A stretch of 8,468 nucleotides of DNA from an uncultured beta proteobacterium (GCA_903958915.1 CAJBVC010000378.1:1-8468), one strand, 5' to 3'. Shown: positions 1 to 6,433, counted from the first letter of the stretch. Translations and numbers: made by a program. Notes: a model not told the origin generated them from the sequence alone.

Positions 1-1
1 A

Positions 2-277
2 AAGATCGAATTCAAGCGTTTCAAGATCACCCAGGAAGACTGGCGCAACCGTGAAAAGTGGACCGCTTACCAGCAGGCCATTTGCGATATGGTGGAGCGT
101 ACCAGCACTGGCAATGCGCCCTGGACCATGGTCGAGGCCAACGACAAGAACTATGCGCGGGTGAAGATTCTGCGCACCCTGTGTGAGCGGGTCGAGGCAG
201 AGCTCAAGGGTCACTCCGCTGATGCAAAGCCGGCCAAGTCCAAGAAGACCAAAAAGGAAACCAAGTCGAAGAAATGA
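2..277 (+). CDS. pap: Polyphosphate:AMP phosphotransferase (PPK2 family), C-terminal part
   Basis: Only the last 91 codons are present; the gene begins before the window, and the reading frame is open from base 2 to the TGA at 275-277. The visible part carries the conserved end of two-domain PPK2 proteins: a DWRNREKW block near the start, then DMVERTST, APWTMVEANDK and a YARVKILRTLCERVE helix. In this family the enzyme moves a phosphate from polyphosphate to AMP, giving ADP in the cytoplasm; the P-loop (Walker A and B) part lies outside the window. After the fold ends, at about residue 70 of the fragment, there is a short Lys/Ala/Ser-rich tail of about 20 residues, nearly half of them lysine. 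The stop overlaps the start of selD by four bases, so the two are probably co-transcribed and translationally coupled. The assignment to Pap rather than another PPK2 subclass rests on recalled motif resemblance. Confidence 0.8.
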   Translation, partial: KIEFKRFKITQEDWRNREKWTAYQQAICDMVERTSTGNAPWTMVEANDKNYARVKILRTLCERVEAELKGHSADAKPAKSKKTKKETKSKK

Positions 278-1374
278 GTGCCATGCAAAGCCCCCACACT
301 GCCACCTCGCCACAACCAGCCACAGAACCCCGCCTGACCTCACTGTCGCACGGTGGGGGGTGCGGCTGCAAGATCGCCCCGGGTGTGCTGTCGGAAATCC
401 TCAAGACCACCACCGCCCTGCCGCTGCCACCCGAATTGCTGGTGGGTATTGAGACCTCCGACGATGCGGCGGTGTACCAGCTCAATGATGCGCAGGCAAT
501 TATCGCCACCACCGATTTCTTCATGCCGATCGTGGACGATCCGTTTGATTTTGGCCGAATCGCCGCCACCAATGCGATTTCGGATGTCTACGCGATGGGC
601 GGAACCCCGATCCTGGCGCTGGCCCTTGTGGGCATGCCGATCAGCGTGTTGTCGACCGAGACCATTGGCAAGATTCTCGCTGGTGGCGCGTCAGTCTGCA
701 GGGCTGCCGGCATTCCGATTGCAGGTGGGCACACCATTGATTCGGTGGAGCCCATTTACGGCTTGGTAGCACTGGGGCTGGTGCATCCCAAACGTGTCAA
801 GCGCAATGCCGCTGCGCTTCCCGGTGATGTCCTTATTCTGGGGAAACCGCTGGGAGTGGGCATCCTGTCGGCGGCCTTGAAGAAGGAAAAACTCGATGCG
901 GCGGGCTACGCGCGCATGCTGGCCGTGACGACCCAGCTCAACACACCCGGGCCTGATCTTGCGCAGCTGGATGGTGTGCACGCCATGACCGATGTGACCG
1001 GCTTTGGCCTGGCCGGGCATGCGCTGGAAATTGCGCGCGGGGCGCACTGCACGCTGGAGGTGGAGTGGGCCAAGGTTCCATTGATTGATGGCGTGCAGGA
1101 TCTGGCCAACGCTGGGATGGTGACTGGTGCGTCCGGCCGCAACTGGGCTGCCTATGGCCACCAGATCCGACTGCCCGGCACGTTTGCAGCGTCCGATCAG
1201 GCACTGTTATCGGACCCCCAGACCAGCGGTGGCTTGCTGGTGAGCTGTACGCCGGATGCGGTGGGCGCCGTGATGGACATCTTCCGGCGCCACGGCTTCG
1301 ACCAGGTGGCCGAGATTGGTCGCGTCGGGCAGGGCGCTGTAACGGAGACCGGCGTTTATCTCAACGTGGTCTAA
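274..1374 (+). CDS. selD: Selenide, water dikinase (selenophosphate synthetase)
   Basis: SelD makes selenophosphate from selenide and ATP, releasing AMP and phosphate. Selenophosphate is the selenium donor for selenocysteine and for 2-selenouridine in tRNA. The 366-residue protein aligns along its length with E. coli SelD: HGGGCGCKI with the presumed catalytic Cys30 and Lys33 (E. coli Cys17 and Lys20), the DDAAVY segment at 63-68, TTDFFMPIVD followed by FDFGRIAATNAISD, then AMGG, AGGHTID, DVTGFGLAGH and DPQTSGG near the end. The catalytic residue is an ordinary cysteine codon, not selenocysteine. The first ATG (274) overlaps the preceding stop as ATGA; a second ATG at 283 is possible, and the about 20-residue Thr/Pro-rich leader before the conserved core is not informative. 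No selA, selB or selU lies next to it here, so the downstream use of selenium cannot be told from this window. Confidence 0.96.
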   Translation: MSAMQSPHTATSPQPATEPRLTSLSHGGGCGCKIAPGVLSEILKTTTALPLPPELLVGIETSDDAAVYQLNDAQAIIATTDFFMPIVDDPFDFGRIAATNAISDVYAMGGTPILALALVGMPISVLSTETIGKILAGGASVCRAAGIPIAGGHTIDSVEPIYGLVALGLVHPKRVKRNAAALPGDVLILGKPLGVGILSAALKKEKLDAAGYARMLAVTTQLNTPGPDLAQLDGVHAMTDVTGFGLAGHALEIARGAHCTLEVEWAKVPLIDGVQDLANAGMVTGASGRNWAAYGHQIRLPGTFAASDQALLSDPQTSGGLLVSCTPDAVGAVMDIFRRHGFDQVAEIGRVGQGAVTETGVYLNVV

Positions 1375-1388
1375 GCGGCGTACCGGCC

Positions 1389-1766
1389 TCAGCTCGTGAG
1401 AGCGATTTCTGCCAGCATCTGAATCAGGCGGGGGTCTTCGCTGACGGCAGGCGCTAACGCAATGTGGATATCCGGATACTGCTGGCGCAGGCCGTCCACC
1501 AGCACCGGAAGGTCCTCGCGTGCGTGCTTGCCGACGCCCAGAAACAGCGGCACCACGGTCACGTTGCGCACACCGGCCAGCGGCATGGCGTGCATGGCGG
1601 TTGCCAGATCCGGTGTACTCAGCTCCAGGTAAGCACTGCCGACAACGGTGTCGGGCGCGCGTTGTCGGATGCGCTCGGCCACAGCTTCCATGGGCTTGTG
1701 CCAAAGGGGGTCACGGGAGCCGTGCGCAAAAAGGATGATGCCATTGGGGTTGCCGCTTTGTGTCAT
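1389..1766 (-). CDS. cbiX: Small CbiX/SirB-type sirohydrochlorin chelatase
   Basis: This 125-residue protein is a single-domain class II chelatase, the size of the short CbiX(S) form that works as a homodimer; two-domain forms are about twice as long. Family members insert Co2+ or Fe2+ into sirohydrochlorin. The two expected metal-ligand histidines are visible: His15 in the N-terminal ILFAHGSRDPLW motif and His81 in PLFLGVGKHAREDLP. A YLELSTPDL segment at 46-54 also matches the family. The gene converges on selD with only 14 bases between the two stops. Its upstream neighbour on the same strand is cysK. That suggests a role in siroheme supply for assimilatory sulfite reductase (ferrochelatase activity), but cobalt use cannot be excluded from sequence. 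The archaeal homologue CfbA inserts nickel, but nothing here points to F430 synthesis. The start at 1766 is the only ATG that keeps the first strand; it has no clear ribosome binding site. Confidence 0.88.
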   Translation of the reverse strand: MTQSGNPNGIILFAHGSRDPLWHKPMEAVAERIRQRAPDTVVGSAYLELSTPDLATAMHAMPLAGVRNVTVVPLFLGVGKHAREDLPVLVDGLRQQYPDIHIALAPAVSEDPRLIQMLAEIALTS

Positions 1767-1859
1767 GCACCCAAGTCTACTGCGCTACAAGAAAGATAGC
1801 TACTCACGCTTGTCTGGCAAGCGCTAGAGCCACATTTGAACATGAGCGTGTGTCAATAG

Positions 1860-1948
1860 CGTACCGCCAGCGGGGTGGCGGTACGGCGTTTTGCGCAGGT
1901 CAAGGAGGAGACCGCGTAGCGGGCGGGGGACACGGAGCAAAACGTCGT
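1860..1948. repeat. Compound inverted repeats between cbiX and cysK
   Basis: This is the main content of the 206-base gap between cbiX and cysK. First, a perfect 10-bp stem pairs 1860-1869 with 1876-1885 around a 6-base loop (core GTACCGCC / GGCGGTAC). It is followed by GCGTTTT, so on the plus strand it looks like a weak intrinsic terminator. Second, a longer inverted repeat pairs 1883-1894 (ACGGCGTTTTGC) with 1937-1948 (GCAAAACGTCGT), 11 of 12 bases, around a 42-base loop. The loop holds two small stems of its own: GGTC/GACC at 1898-1901 and 1910-1913, and CCGC-GTA-GCGG at 1912-1922. The layered structure and the absence of a credible gene suggest a dispersed intergenic palindromic (REP/BIME-like) element, but copy number cannot be seen from one window. 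The rest of 1767-1972 shows nothing I recognise. Confidence 0.5.
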
Positions 1949-1972
1949 GGCGCTGCCCAGCCGCAAACCAAG

Positions 1973-2962
1973 TCAGCCGGCCGTTGTTAGTGCTGCACCA
2001 GTGGCGTCAAACACTCCCTCGAACAGGACCGAGCTGAGGTAGCGCTCGCCGGAGTCCGGCAGAACGACAACAATGGTCTTGCCCGCGTTTTCCGGTTTCT
2101 TGGCCCAGCGCACCGCCGCCGCAGTGGCTGCACCGCAGGATATGCCAGCCAGAATGCCTTCCTCGCGTGCCAGTCTGCGCGCGAACTCCACAGCCTCCTC
2201 GTTGCTCACCTGTTCAATGGCATCGACCAGGGACAGATCCAGCACATCGGGCACAAAGCCCGCGCCAATGCCCTGGATCTTGTGCGGCCCGGGCTTGATT
2301 TCCTCACCGGCCCTTGTTTGTGACAGCACCGGGCTGGCGCTGGGCTCCACCGCCACGGTGGTGATGGCCTTGCCCTTCGTTTTCTTGATAAAGCGCGAAA
2401 CCCCGGTGATGGTGCCACCGGTGCCTACGCCAGAGACAAAGATGTCGATGGCGCCGTCGGTGTCATCCCAAATCTCGGGGCCAGTGGTAGCTTCGTGGAT
2501 GGCCGGGTTGGCCGGGTTCTTGAATTGCTGCAACAGCACGTATTTGGCAGGGTCGCTGGCGGCAATTTCCTCGGCTTTGGCGATGGCACCTTTCATGCCC
2601 TTGGCGCCTTCGGTGAGTACCAGTTTTGCGCCATAGGCCAGCAGCAGTTTGCGCCGCTCAATGCTCATGGTTTCCGGCATCGTGAGCGTAATGGGAATGC
2701 CGCGCGCGGCCGCCACGAACGCCAGCGCGATGCCGGTGTTGCCACTGGTGGGCTCGACCAACTCCTTGCCAGCGCCGAGCACACCGCGTTTCTCGGCGTC
2801 CCAAATCAGGGCAGCGCCGATGCGGCATTTGACCGAGTAGGCCGGGTTGCGCCCTTCTATTTTGGCCAACACGGTGGCGCCCGCGCCATCAGTGATGCGG
2901 TTCAGGCGCACCAGGGGTGTGCGGCCGATGGAAAGCGAGTTGTCGTTAAAAATGTGAGACAT
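1973..2962 (-). CDS. cysK: Cysteine synthase A (O-acetylserine sulfhydrylase)
   Basis: CysK makes L-cysteine from O-acetylserine and sulfide using pyridoxal phosphate, the last step of sulfate assimilation. The 329-residue protein follows E. coli CysK closely. It has the N-terminal [13 protein letters not shown], the PLP lysine Lys45 in SVKCRIGA, the substrate loop TSGNTG at 72-77, [25 protein letters not shown], the phosphate-binding GTGGT at 180-184, [14 protein letters not shown] and a C-terminal SGERYLS. These distinguish it from CysM. The reading frame stays open to an ATG at 3043, but I chose the ATG at 2962: family members begin with the same MS-IF-DNSL sequence, a good AAGGA lies just upstream of it (minus strand), and the extra 27 residues resemble nothing and run into the likely promoter. 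One small deviation is GISCGAA where GISSGAA is usual. It shares its strand with cbiX, which fits a sulfur-assimilation theme. Confidence 0.96.
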   Translation of the reverse strand: MSHIFNDNSLSIGRTPLVRLNRITDGAGATVLAKIEGRNPAYSVKCRIGAALIWDAEKRGVLGAGKELVEPTSGNTGIALAFVAAARGIPITLTMPETMSIERRKLLLAYGAKLVLTEGAKGMKGAIAKAEEIAASDPAKYVLLQQFKNPANPAIHEATTGPEIWDDTDGAIDIFVSGVGTGGTITGVSRFIKKTKGKAITTVAVEPSASPVLSQTRAGEEIKPGPHKIQGIGAGFVPDVLDLSLVDAIEQVSNEEAVEFARRLAREEGILAGISCGAATAAAVRWAKKPENAGKTIVVVLPDSGERYLSSVLFEGVFDATGAALTTAG

Positions 2963-3017
2963 GGAGATTCCTTTTGTGGCAGTCAAGACAAGCGGGCCGC
3001 GCGCCCGAAGCCGCCAC

Positions 3018-3048
3018 TTTATCGAAGCTGGGGGCAAAATCAAAACAA
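3018..3048 (-). promoter_or_regulatory. Possible cysK promoter
   Basis: Reading the minus strand toward cysK, TTGTTT (3048 to 3043) is followed after 19 bases by GATAAA (3023 to 3018), a poor to fair match to sigma-70 -35 and -10 boxes. A start site near 3010 would give a leader of about 50 bases. The -35 candidate lies inside the hexamer cluster listed separately. The spacer is longer than ideal, so this is a weak prediction. Confidence 0.25.
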
Positions 3049-3069
3049 TTGTTTCTTGTTTCTAAACAA
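3043..3069. promoter_or_regulatory. Cluster of four AAACAA/TTGTTT hexamers upstream of cysK (operator-like)
   Basis: In 27 bases there are four perfect copies of one hexamer in alternating orientation: AAACAA at 3043-3048, TTGTTT at 3049-3054, TTGTTT at 3056-3061 and AAACAA at 3064-3069. The first two form a perfect 12-base palindrome. The last two form an inverted repeat with a 2-base centre. The cluster lies 81-107 bases before the cysK start and about 125 bases before nikR, in the divergent 2963-3192 region. It looks like a binding site for a dimeric regulator, or paired sites for cooperative binding. I do not recognise the motif. The remaining part of the intergenic region, up to nikR, holds no clear NikR-type palindrome. 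Confidence 0.45.
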
Positions 3070-3192
3070 CCAAACTGTCTAACGGGCATACCGTTGGAGC
3101 GGCGGACTCGGGTCTCGGCCAGTCGCGCCCATGAGCCGTCCTGTGATGCTGTCCTATACTGAACTCACCCTGGTTTGAGACGGATAAAGGCA

Positions 3193-3672
3193 ATGGAACG
3201 CATCACCATTTCAATCGACAAAGCACTGGCCGCTGAATTTGACCGCTTGATCGCCGCGCGTGGTTACAAGAACCGCTCGGAGGCCGTGCGCGATCTGGTT
3301 CGCTCTCATCTGGAAGCAGATCGGCAGGATGCGGGTCCGGCAGGACACTGCGTCGCCAATCTTTCCTATGTCTACAACCACCATGAACGTGATTTGGCCG
3401 AGCGTCTCACCGCTTTGCAACATGACCAGCACGATCTCACCGTCGCAACTTTGCATGCCCACTTGGACCACGAAAACTGTATGGAAAGCGTGATTCTGCG
3501 GGGGCCCACCGCTTCAGTACGCAACTTCTCCGATGCCCTGATTTCGGAACGTGGTGTGCGCCATGGGCAACTCAATCTGGTCTCCGCTGACATCGCAGGG
3601 AGTGGTCACCACCACAGCCATGGCGCGCATGGCAAGAACCACTCCCACATCCACCTCAAACCCAAGACCTGA
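3193..3672 (+). CDS. nikR: Nickel-responsive transcriptional regulator NikR
   Basis: NikR is a tetrameric ribbon-helix-helix repressor that binds Ni2+ and shuts off nickel import genes. The 159-residue protein has the N-terminal ribbon MERITISID, the helix-turn-helix segment RGYKNRSEAVRDLVRS (23-38) and an ACT-like metal domain. All four high-affinity nickel ligands are present: His77, His88, His90 and Cys96, matching E. coli His76, His87, His89 and Cys95 in the pattern QH-x2-HDLTVATLHAHLDHENC. The conserved RGVRHG loop follows. It is longer than E. coli NikR (133 residues) because of a C-terminal tail rich in histidine (GSGHHHSHGAHG and on), eight His in the last 24 residues. I chose ATG 3193 over the in-frame TTG at 3175 because family members start at the ribbon; its ribosome binding site is weak (GGAT, with AAAGG very close). 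It converges on nikO, its probable regulatory target operon. Confidence 0.96.
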   Translation: MERITISIDKALAAEFDRLIAARGYKNRSEAVRDLVRSHLEADRQDAGPAGHCVANLSYVYNHHERDLAERLTALQHDQHDLTVATLHAHLDHENCMESVILRGPTASVRNFSDALISERGVRHGQLNLVSADIAGSGHHHSHGAHGKNHSHIHLKPKT

Positions 3673-3705
3673 TGAAAAGGGAACGGCAGCTCAAAGTCGC
3701 TGTCG
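3672..3705 (-). terminator. Possible terminator overlapping the nikO stop
   Basis: On the minus strand CGACAGC (3705 to 3699) can pair with GCTGCCG (3690 to 3684) over 7 bp, one of them G-U, around an 8-base loop that contains the last bases and stop codon of nikO. The following minus-strand bases are TTCCCTTTTC, a broken U-tract. It would end the nik operon transcript within the 18-base gap before the end of nikR. There is no matching signal for the plus-strand nikR transcript. Confidence 0.3.
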
Positions 3706-4425
3706 GCTCAGTGGCAGCTCCAAGTGGCAGCGATCCAGGAGCACTTTGTCCGCAAAGATCACATCGGGCGGGCCGTCCGCCTCAAGACGTCCGTGATGCA
3801 TAACCAGCACCCTCGAACAAACATCTTCAACCAAGTCCAGATCATGGCTTGCAATGATCTTGGTGTAATCCAACCCCTTGAGCAAGTTGATCAGGCGACG
3901 GCGAGCGGCCGGATCCAGGCCATCGCTGGGCTCGTCCATGACAAGTACCGAGGGCGACATGGCCAGGACTCCAGCGATGGCCACAGCACGTTTCTCGCCA
4001 CCAGAAAGTCTGTAGGGCAGTCGGTCAGCCAAATGACTGACACCCACGGTTGCAAGTGCAGCCTCTGCACGCGACCGCACTTCCTGCAATGACAGACCCA
4101 TGTTGGTCGGGCCGAATGCCACATCGTCAAACACCGTCGGCATGAACAGCTGGTCATCGGAGTCCTGGAAGATCAACCCCACGGTGCGCCGTACCTGAGC
4201 CACAGTTTCTGTAGAAATCGCAGCATCCTCAACCCGCACCTCGCCAGCGGTGGCTCTTAGTATTCCGTTGAGATGCAGCAGCAGAGTCGATTTACCAGCA
4301 CCGTTGCGGCCAATGATGCCGACGGATTCGCCCTGGCAAATACCAAAGCTCACACTTTGCAAAGCCTGGTGTCCGTCCGGGTAGGTGAAAGACAACTCCT
4401 GCGCTTGCAGTTGAAAGTGACTCAA
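3691..4425 (-). CDS. nikO: Nickel ECF transporter ATPase NikO (CbiO family)
   Basis: This is the ATP-hydrolysing subunit of an energy-coupling-factor (ECF) importer, bound at the cytoplasmic face of NikQ. The 244-residue protein has a complete ABC ATPase set: Walker A GRNGAGKST (39-47), the Q-loop with the CbiO-type sequence IFQDSDDQLFMPTV (85-98), the signature LSGGEKR (140-146), Walker B VLVMDE (160-165) and the switch histidine His194 in IIASHDLD. The DDVAFGP sequence at 100-106 is also typical of ECF ATPases. The D-loop region reads DEPSDGLDP instead of the commoner DEPTSGLDP. Its ATG overlaps the nikQ stop by four bases (4422-4425), so the two are translationally coupled. It is the last gene of the operon, and a possible terminator lies across its stop. 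Sequence alone does not separate Ni from Co ATPases; the nickel call comes from nikR next door. Confidence 0.94.
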   Translation of the reverse strand: MSHFQLQAQELSFTYPDGHQALQSVSFGICQGESVGIIGRNGAGKSTLLLHLNGILRATAGEVRVEDAAISTETVAQVRRTVGLIFQDSDDQLFMPTVFDDVAFGPTNMGLSLQEVRSRAEAALATVGVSHLADRLPYRLSGGEKRAVAIAGVLAMSPSVLVMDEPSDGLDPAARRRLINLLKGLDYTKIIASHDLDLVEDVCSRVLVMHHGRLEADGPPDVIFADKVLLDRCHLELPLSRQRL

Positions 4426-5231
4426 GGGAACCGCCCCAATAAAGTCGCACCCAGCAGGTGGGACAGATCAAGGTTGCGCGCACAAAAAAAGCCTGTCCAA
4501 CACCCTGCCAGAAACAGCGAGTCGACAGCACGCCACTGCAATTCCCGGCTGGAGCGCATGGCCCCATTGAATCCTCTGGCAACCATAGCCTGGTAAACAC
4601 GTTGAGACCGGTCTATCGCGCGCAACAGCAAATGTCCGAGCAAGGGTCCATAGACTGCGAGAGGCAACGACTTCCCACCACCGCGAAGTTCTCGCGCCAG
4701 ATTCATGCGACCTGCTTCACTTGCGAGCACCAAAGCATACCGGTGCATGAACAACAGTTGGGTCGTAAATACCTGCGGGACACCCAGGCGGGCCAAGCCG
4801 ACGCAGATCTGGTGAAACCCGGTAGTTGCCACCAGCACCAAGGCTGCCCCCACTGTGAGCGCAAAGCGGATAAGGATGGAGGCAAACGATATCCAACCCC
4901 CAGATACCGAGATCCCAAAGAGTTCAAGGACTATCTTGTAATCCATCAAGGGGTTGAAGATCCCCACCATGATGGCAAACGGCGCCGCAGCCAAAATCTT
5001 TGTCCAAATGGCCCTCAGTGGGACTTCCCCCAGAACAGCGATCACCACTGGAAACAGGGCAAACGGTAGCAACGCCGCAATGGCATAGCGGTCAAAAGAC
5101 ACCACGGTGAGGATGAACCCCAGCGTGGCAAGAATCTTGGCGCGCGGGTCCAGTGCAGACAAGGCCGTTTGCCGCGTTGAAAAGGCATCCAGCGACGCAA
5201 ATTCATCGAGCGCCGATTGGATGCTGCTCAC
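4422..5231 (-). CDS. nikQ: Nickel ECF transporter transmembrane coupling protein NikQ (CbiQ/EcfT family)
   Basis: NikQ is the membrane scaffold that links the substrate-binding component NikMN to the ATPase NikO. The 269-residue protein opens with a cytoplasmic stretch ending in SALDPRAKIL (DPR-x-K is typical of EcfT), then has several hydrophobic spans (roughly 33-67, 78-95, 113-137 and others). It carries the two cytoplasmic coupling helices with their Ala-Arg motifs: NLARELRGGGKS (177-188) and AMVARGF (215-221), which dock on the ATPase. A last hydrophobic span lies near 238-250. It starts 23 bases after the nikMN stop and overlaps nikO by four bases, so it is the middle gene of a three-gene operon. 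The CbiQ name would apply equally if the substrate were cobalt. Confidence 0.93.
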   Translation of the reverse strand: MSSIQSALDEFASLDAFSTRQTALSALDPRAKILATLGFILTVVSFDRYAIAALLPFALFPVVIAVLGEVPLRAIWTKILAAAPFAIMVGIFNPLMDYKIVLELFGISVSGGWISFASILIRFALTVGAALVLVATTGFHQICVGLARLGVPQVFTTQLLFMHRYALVLASEAGRMNLARELRGGGKSLPLAVYGPLLGHLLLRAIDRSQRVYQAMVARGFNGAMRSSRELQWRAVDSLFLAGCWTGFFCARNLDLSHLLGATLLGRFP

Positions 5232-5254
5232 AACGGGTTGTTCTGAACCACAGA

Positions 5255-6337
5255 TCAGCCTGGCGTACCTGCATCGCCGTCGACCTTTCTACGCCGACGC
5301 AACAGGTATGCCACCAAAGTGACAAGACTCAGTGTTGCAAGACCACCGATAACGCCTGCAAGCGAAGTCCCGGCATTGACCGCGGGCCATGCTTCTGGGG
5401 CAGTCGGCTTTTCTGGTTCTGGTGATGCATCTTTTGCATCGAGGGAGAACTTGTAATCGGGGAAAACGGTCAGACTCTTTTGGAGCTCTTCCAGTCGCGT
5501 ATGAACCGAGGAGTCTGTCGCCTCCAACTCAGTGCGTCCCGTGACGCGTGCGATGCTCCATTCAAGGCCATCGGGCTGCGATGAAGCGAACCACGAAAAC
5601 ACCCCCGCAGTGACCAGTGCCAACACTCCCAAGCCTGCAATCAACTTGGTCGGGAACCTGGAAGCCAAAGACTGCGCACCCGCCGCCTCTGCATCAACAA
5701 ACAGGTCAGGCCGGGCTTCGCGCACGAAGTAAATGAGTGTTGCCGTTGCGAGACCTTCGACCAGCCCAATAGCAAGATGTATCGGTTGCATGAGGAGCAG
5801 GAAGCCGCTCAGTGGCAGGCTGCTGATTCCTGAGAGTTGGGTCTGCGTCACCACACCCAGGGCACCGAGTTGCAGGCTGACGACCGTTGCAAGGACGGTG
5901 ATGGCCGCCATGCGCCGCTTCGAGGCCATTACACCGGCGCGTTTCAGCAAGGGGCGATAGATCAACGGCAAGCCGATGAAGCAGGGGAACACCCCCAGGT
6001 TAAAGATATTGGCGCCCAGCGCAAGCAGCCCACCGTCTGCAAAGAACAACGCCTGCATCGTCAGCACCGACGCAATGACAACAAAAGCCGCGTAGGGCCC
6101 CAACAATATGGAGAGCAGCAACCCGCCACCAATATGTCCGCTCGATCCCGTGCCGGGGATCGTGAAGTTGATCATCATTGCGGCAAAGACGAATGCACCG
6201 AGCACGCCCATCAGTGGGACAAGAAAGTCCCGCGGGTCGTTGCGGACCTTGCTGGAAGAAATCGCCAATGCAGTGCCGGACGCTGCCCAAAAGGCGATTC
6301 CAACGGCGGGGGAAAGCAGAGCATCGGCCATGTGCAT
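5255..6337 (-). CDS. nikMN: Fused nickel ECF transporter substrate-binding proteins NikM and NikN
   Basis: The 360-residue membrane protein joins two parts. Residues 1 to about 210 are NikM/CbiM, which binds the metal. It starts with MHMADALLSP, and His2 close to the N-terminus and His68 in the GSSGHIGGG loop are the positions known from NikM structures to hold Ni2+. ANIFNLGV (109-116) and QPIHLAIGLVEG (184-195) are also family features. Residues about 230-345 are a NikN/CbiN-like part: a membrane span, then the PDGLE motif (255-259) that defines the domain, a periplasmic stretch and a final span at about 325-345 ending in a basic LRRRRK tail. The start at 6337 is fixed by the need for a near-terminal His2 and by an AAGGA 8 bases upstream (minus strand). 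It is the first gene of nikMN-nikQ-nikO and is transcribed away from hupE. Nickel rather than cobalt is inferred from nikR and hupE nearby and from the absence of a visible cobalamin riboswitch. Confidence 0.94.
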   Translation of the reverse strand: MHMADALLSPAVGIAFWAASGTALAISSSKVRNDPRDFLVPLMGVLGAFVFAAMMINFTIPGTGSSGHIGGGLLLSILLGPYAAFVVIASVLTMQALFFADGGLLALGANIFNLGVFPCFIGLPLIYRPLLKRAGVMASKRRMAAITVLATVVSLQLGALGVVTQTQLSGISSLPLSGFLLLMQPIHLAIGLVEGLATATLIYFVREARPDLFVDAEAAGAQSLASRFPTKLIAGLGVLALVTAGVFSWFASSQPDGLEWSIARVTGRTELEATDSSVHTRLEELQKSLTVFPDYKFSLDAKDASPEPEKPTAPEAWPAVNAGTSLAGVIGGLATLSLVTLVAYLLRRRRKVDGDAGTPG

Positions 6338-6433
6338 GATGAGATCCTTCTGGCAACGCGTATGAAGATTAAAAATATTGTATTACTATTTGTTGACCGG
6401 GAGTTTTGAGACTTGTTTCAATTAGGAAAAGAA
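6338..6433. promoter_or_regulatory. Shared A+T-rich control region between nikMN and hupE
   Basis: These 96 bases separate two divergent nickel-transport units, so both promoters must lie here or inside the genes. A run around 6361-6393 is strikingly A+T-rich against the rest of the window. It contains GTATGAAGATT (6360-6370) and GTATTACTATT (6380-6390), which match at 8 of 11 positions in the same orientation exactly 20 bases apart. GTATGA equals the half-site of the E. coli NikR box (GTATGA-N16-TCATAC), but I find no properly spaced inverted TCATAC partner. A NikR site is therefore only a guess. The hupE ribosome binding site AGGA is at 6424-6427. Confidence 0.4.

Noticed and set aside
1389..1766. 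Nickel chelatase (CfbA-like) linked to the nickel locus
   Set aside because: CfbA is known from F430 synthesis in methanogens and relatives; no other F430 gene is here and the host looks betaproteobacterial.
1760..1990. Short open frame across the cbiX-cysK gap
   Set aside because: It passes through the inverted repeats, is Gly/Arg-rich and resembles translated repeat DNA rather than a gene.
2963..3043. N-terminal extension of cysK to an ATG at 3043
   Set aside because: The extra 27 residues have no family counterpart, overlap the likely promoter, and the ATG at 2962 has a good ribosome binding site and the standard CysK N-terminus.
2495..3082. Open frame of 195 codons on the plus strand opposite cysK
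   Set aside because: It mirrors the codons of a fully conserved cysK and runs into its promoter; no family resemblance.
4458..5069. Open frame of 203 codons on the plus strand opposite nikQ
   Set aside because: It is opposite the intact nikQ, lacks hydrophobic or domain pattern, and has no plausible ribosome binding site or neighbours in phase.
6393..6422. hupE promoter TTGACC - 18 bases - TTCAAT
   Set aside because: The predicted start site would fall inside the ribosome binding site about five bases before the ATG, so the promoter is more likely further upstream in the A+T-rich patch.
5255..6433. Cobalt rather than nickel transporter with a cobalamin riboswitch
   Set aside because: The 96-base leader region is too short and lacks any recognisable B12-box-like sequence, and nikR lies at the other end of the operon.
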